Positions 62,766-64,000 of a DNA stretch of 64,000 nucleotides are shown here, piece after piece. Both the position numbers and the translations under genes were made by a program. The DNA is from an uncultured Planctomycetaceae bacterium (GTDB lineage Bacteria; Planctomycetota; Planctomycetia; Planctomycetales; Planctomycetaceae), in contig CAITYU010000124.1 in assembly GCA_903896675.1 (NCBI GenBank), forward strand, positions 1 to 64,000, read 5' to 3'. Position 1 is the first letter of the stretch. Each line of letters begins with the position of its first letter. Below the pieces are notes generated by a model that had not been told where the DNA came from, did no database searches, and was given only the letters and a program-made list of their open reading frames with translations.

Positions 62766-63653
62766 TCACACCAGCTCCACTCCCCGCTGCCGCATCAACA
62801 GCTTCATGTCTTCCCAGACATCCTTCTTGGCCGCCGGAGTCCGCAGCAGGTAGGACGGATGATAGGTCGCCAGCACCACAGCCCCCTGATACTCAAACAG
62901 ACGACCGCGCAGCTTCGAAATCGGAGTCGTGACTCCCAGCAGGTTCTGCGCCGCTACCGCACCCCAGCACACAATGTATTTCGGTCGGACAATCTGAATC
63001 TGCGCATCCAGAAATTCCCGGCAGTTCGCCGCTTCCTGCGGCGTCGGAGTGCGATTGCCCGGAGGACGACAGCGGAGCACATTGCAGATATACAGATCCT
63101 CACGCCGCAGACGACAGGCTCCGATAATCTTGTCCAGCAGTTGACCCGCCGCCCCCACAAACGGCACACCCTGCTCGTCCTCATCCTGCCCCGGAGCTTC
63201 CCCGATGAACATGATCTCCGCCGTCAGACTGCCCACACCAAATACTGTCTGAGTCCTGCGGTCCGCCAGCTCCGTACAGCGACGACAACCAGCCACCAGC
63301 TGCGCCACCGCACAGGCTGCGTCCTGACGCTGACCCGCCGTCTCCAGCGGACCAGACAGCAACCGCTGAATCTCAGGCAACGCCTCCGGACGACGCACCC
63401 CACCCGCGCCCTCTACACCCTCCAGACCCGGAATTCGTCGCAGCGGCGGCACCACTGCAGTCGCTCCGGTACCCGCAACCGGCTTCACCGGACGTCGAGT
63501 TCCCGTTGCCGCCGGAACCTCAGCCGCCGATACCGCCGCACGCGAAACCTCAGCCACACCACGCCGCACCTGCAACTCCACCTTCGGCAGATGCGTCACT
63601 CCCAGACCCGTCAGATGCTTCAGCAGCTGGGCCATCGCTCGTTTGCTGTTCAT
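62766..63653 (-). CDS. Family 4 uracil-DNA glycosylase with N-terminal extension
   Basis: About 295 aa from the ATG at 63653. The C-terminal 200 residues are a family 4 (iron-sulfur) uracil-DNA glycosylase: [60 protein letters not shown] (with the second Cys pair, 16 residues apart) and [15 protein letters not shown]. It removes uracil from DNA in base-excision repair. The N-terminal 95 or so residues are Val/Ala/Arg/Pro-rich and probably disordered, an extension seen in some planctomycete and actinobacterial members. Confidence 0.92.
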   Translation of the reverse strand: MNSKRAMAQLLKHLTGLGVTHLPKVELQVRRGVAEVSRAAVSAAEVPAATGTRRPVKPVAGTGATAVVPPLRRIPGLEGVEGAGGVRRPEALPEIQRLLSGPLETAGQRQDAACAVAQLVAGCRRCTELADRRTQTVFGVGSLTAEIMFIGEAPGQDEDEQGVPFVGAAGQLLDKIIGACRLRREDLYICNVLRCRPPGNRTPTPQEAANCREFLDAQIQIVRPKYIVCWGAVAAQNLLGVTTPISKLRGRLFEYQGAVVLATYHPSYLLRTPAAKKDVWEDMKLLMRQRGVELV

Positions 63654-63779
63654 CAACCCGCCCCGTACTGACGCCCCCAATACCCGCCGGCACTGCAATA
63701 CACACAACAGACAACCGGCACAGCCCCGCAGTATACCGCCCGGCAACGCAATCACGAAGTGCCGACCGCCGACGGGATG

Positions 63780-64000
63780 TCACTTTCCGGAGCCCCGGCC
63801 GACCCACGGCTCCGGTTCCCGCCAGATCACCAGCAGACACACAAAACCCACCAGCGGAGCCAGTCCCACCAGCGCCAGACCCTCGTCAAATCGACCCGTC
63901 CGATCCACCACCAGCCCAAACAACTTCTGCAACGGTGATGCCGTCAGCCAGCCCACCGCACTCAGCACTCCCGCCGCCTTCCCCATGTTGCGACTGCTCA
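63780..64000 (-). CDS. MFS transporter, C-terminal part (runs off the window)
   Basis: The last 73 codons of a gene that begins beyond 64000 are present. The visible part has two hydrophobic helices (MGKAAGVLSAVGWLTASPLQ and LVGLAPLVGFVCLLVIWREP) and a loop with DRTGRFDEGLALVGL, as in the last two helices of major facilitator transporters of the hexuronate/glycerol-phosphate type. The stop is at 63780. The substrate is unknown. Confidence 0.7.
   Translation of the reverse strand, partial: SSRNMGKAAGVLSAVGWLTASPLQKLFGLVVDRTGRFDEGLALVGLAPLVGFVCLLVIWREPEPWVGRGSGK

Overview
The window looks like chromosome of a planctomycete (phylum Planctomycetota, probably order Planctomycetales). The evidence is the co-occurrence of families largely or typically expanded there: two DUF1501 proteins, two DUF1549/DUF1553 (PSCyt2/PSD1) proteins, a DUF1080 secreted protein, an arylsulfatase, several ECF-type sigma factors including one of the Rhodopirellula/Verrucomicrobium type, a transmembrane Ser/Thr kinase with the planctomycete N-terminal motif, a multi-domain secretin, and many secreted or lipid-anchored proteins of unknown function. 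The DNA is GC-rich, densely coded on both strands, and mostly has more C than G on the + strand whatever the gene direction. No phage, transposase, rRNA or CRISPR array was seen.

Layout. 0.2-8.2 kb: a hypothetical protein, an ECF sigma/anti-sigma-like pair behind a secreted PQQ-type beta-propeller, a translationally coupled pair (secreted helical-repeat protein plus a D-threonine-aldolase-like protein lacking its catalytic residues) and an EamA transporter. 8.3-14.7 kb: coupled phosphatidylserine decarboxylase and synthase genes, an HtrA protease, a beta-hydroxyacid dehydrogenase and a secreted propeller/LamG protein. 14.7-19.7 kb: the primary sigma factor with its terminator, a STAS protein, a small membrane DUF4177 protein and a CrtI-like oxidoreductase. 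19.9-28.2 kb: a secreted unknown, ScpB, DUF1501, DUF1080, a heptanucleotide repeat array before a bifunctional-nuclease gene, a sulfatase and dCTP deaminase.

28.4-35.1 kb: a methyltransferase, an orphan MraZ, a SWIM-SNF2 helicase and a lipase. Part of this stretch has GC skew opposite to its surroundings. 35.1-41.0 kb: an ECF sigma gene overlapping a gene whose product fuses an anti-sigma-like N-terminus and a membrane segment to PSCyt2/PSD1 domains with a CxxCH motif, then a conventional DUF1501 + DUF1549/DUF1553 operon. 41.4-47 kb: a beta-CASP nuclease, a BioF-like enzyme, tRNA-Ser(GCU) with a terminator, and a thioredoxin-trypsin fusion. 46.3-51.6 kb: a lipoprotein and a very long secretin in one operon, and a Cys-Gly-Glu repeat protein behind a strong terminator. 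51.6-64 kb: QueA, a glycosyltransferase, a trans-sulfuration enzyme coupled to an ECF sigma gene, a giant kinase divergent from it, a BadF-type sugar kinase, a DUF5009 membrane acyltransferase, a family-4 uracil-DNA glycosylase and the C-terminus of an MFS transporter.

Themes: envelope sensing and gene control (one primary and three ECF sigma factors, two candidate anti-sigma proteins, a kinase, a STAS protein), periplasmic or outer-membrane biology, and ordinary housekeeping (lipid, DNA and tRNA metabolism). The best candidates for something undescribed are the sigma/anti-sigma-PSCyt2-PSD1 locus, the coupled helical-repeat/aldolase-like pseudoenzyme pair and the multi-N-domain secretin with its lipoprotein. 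All functional statements rest on sequence motifs read by eye, without database searches.
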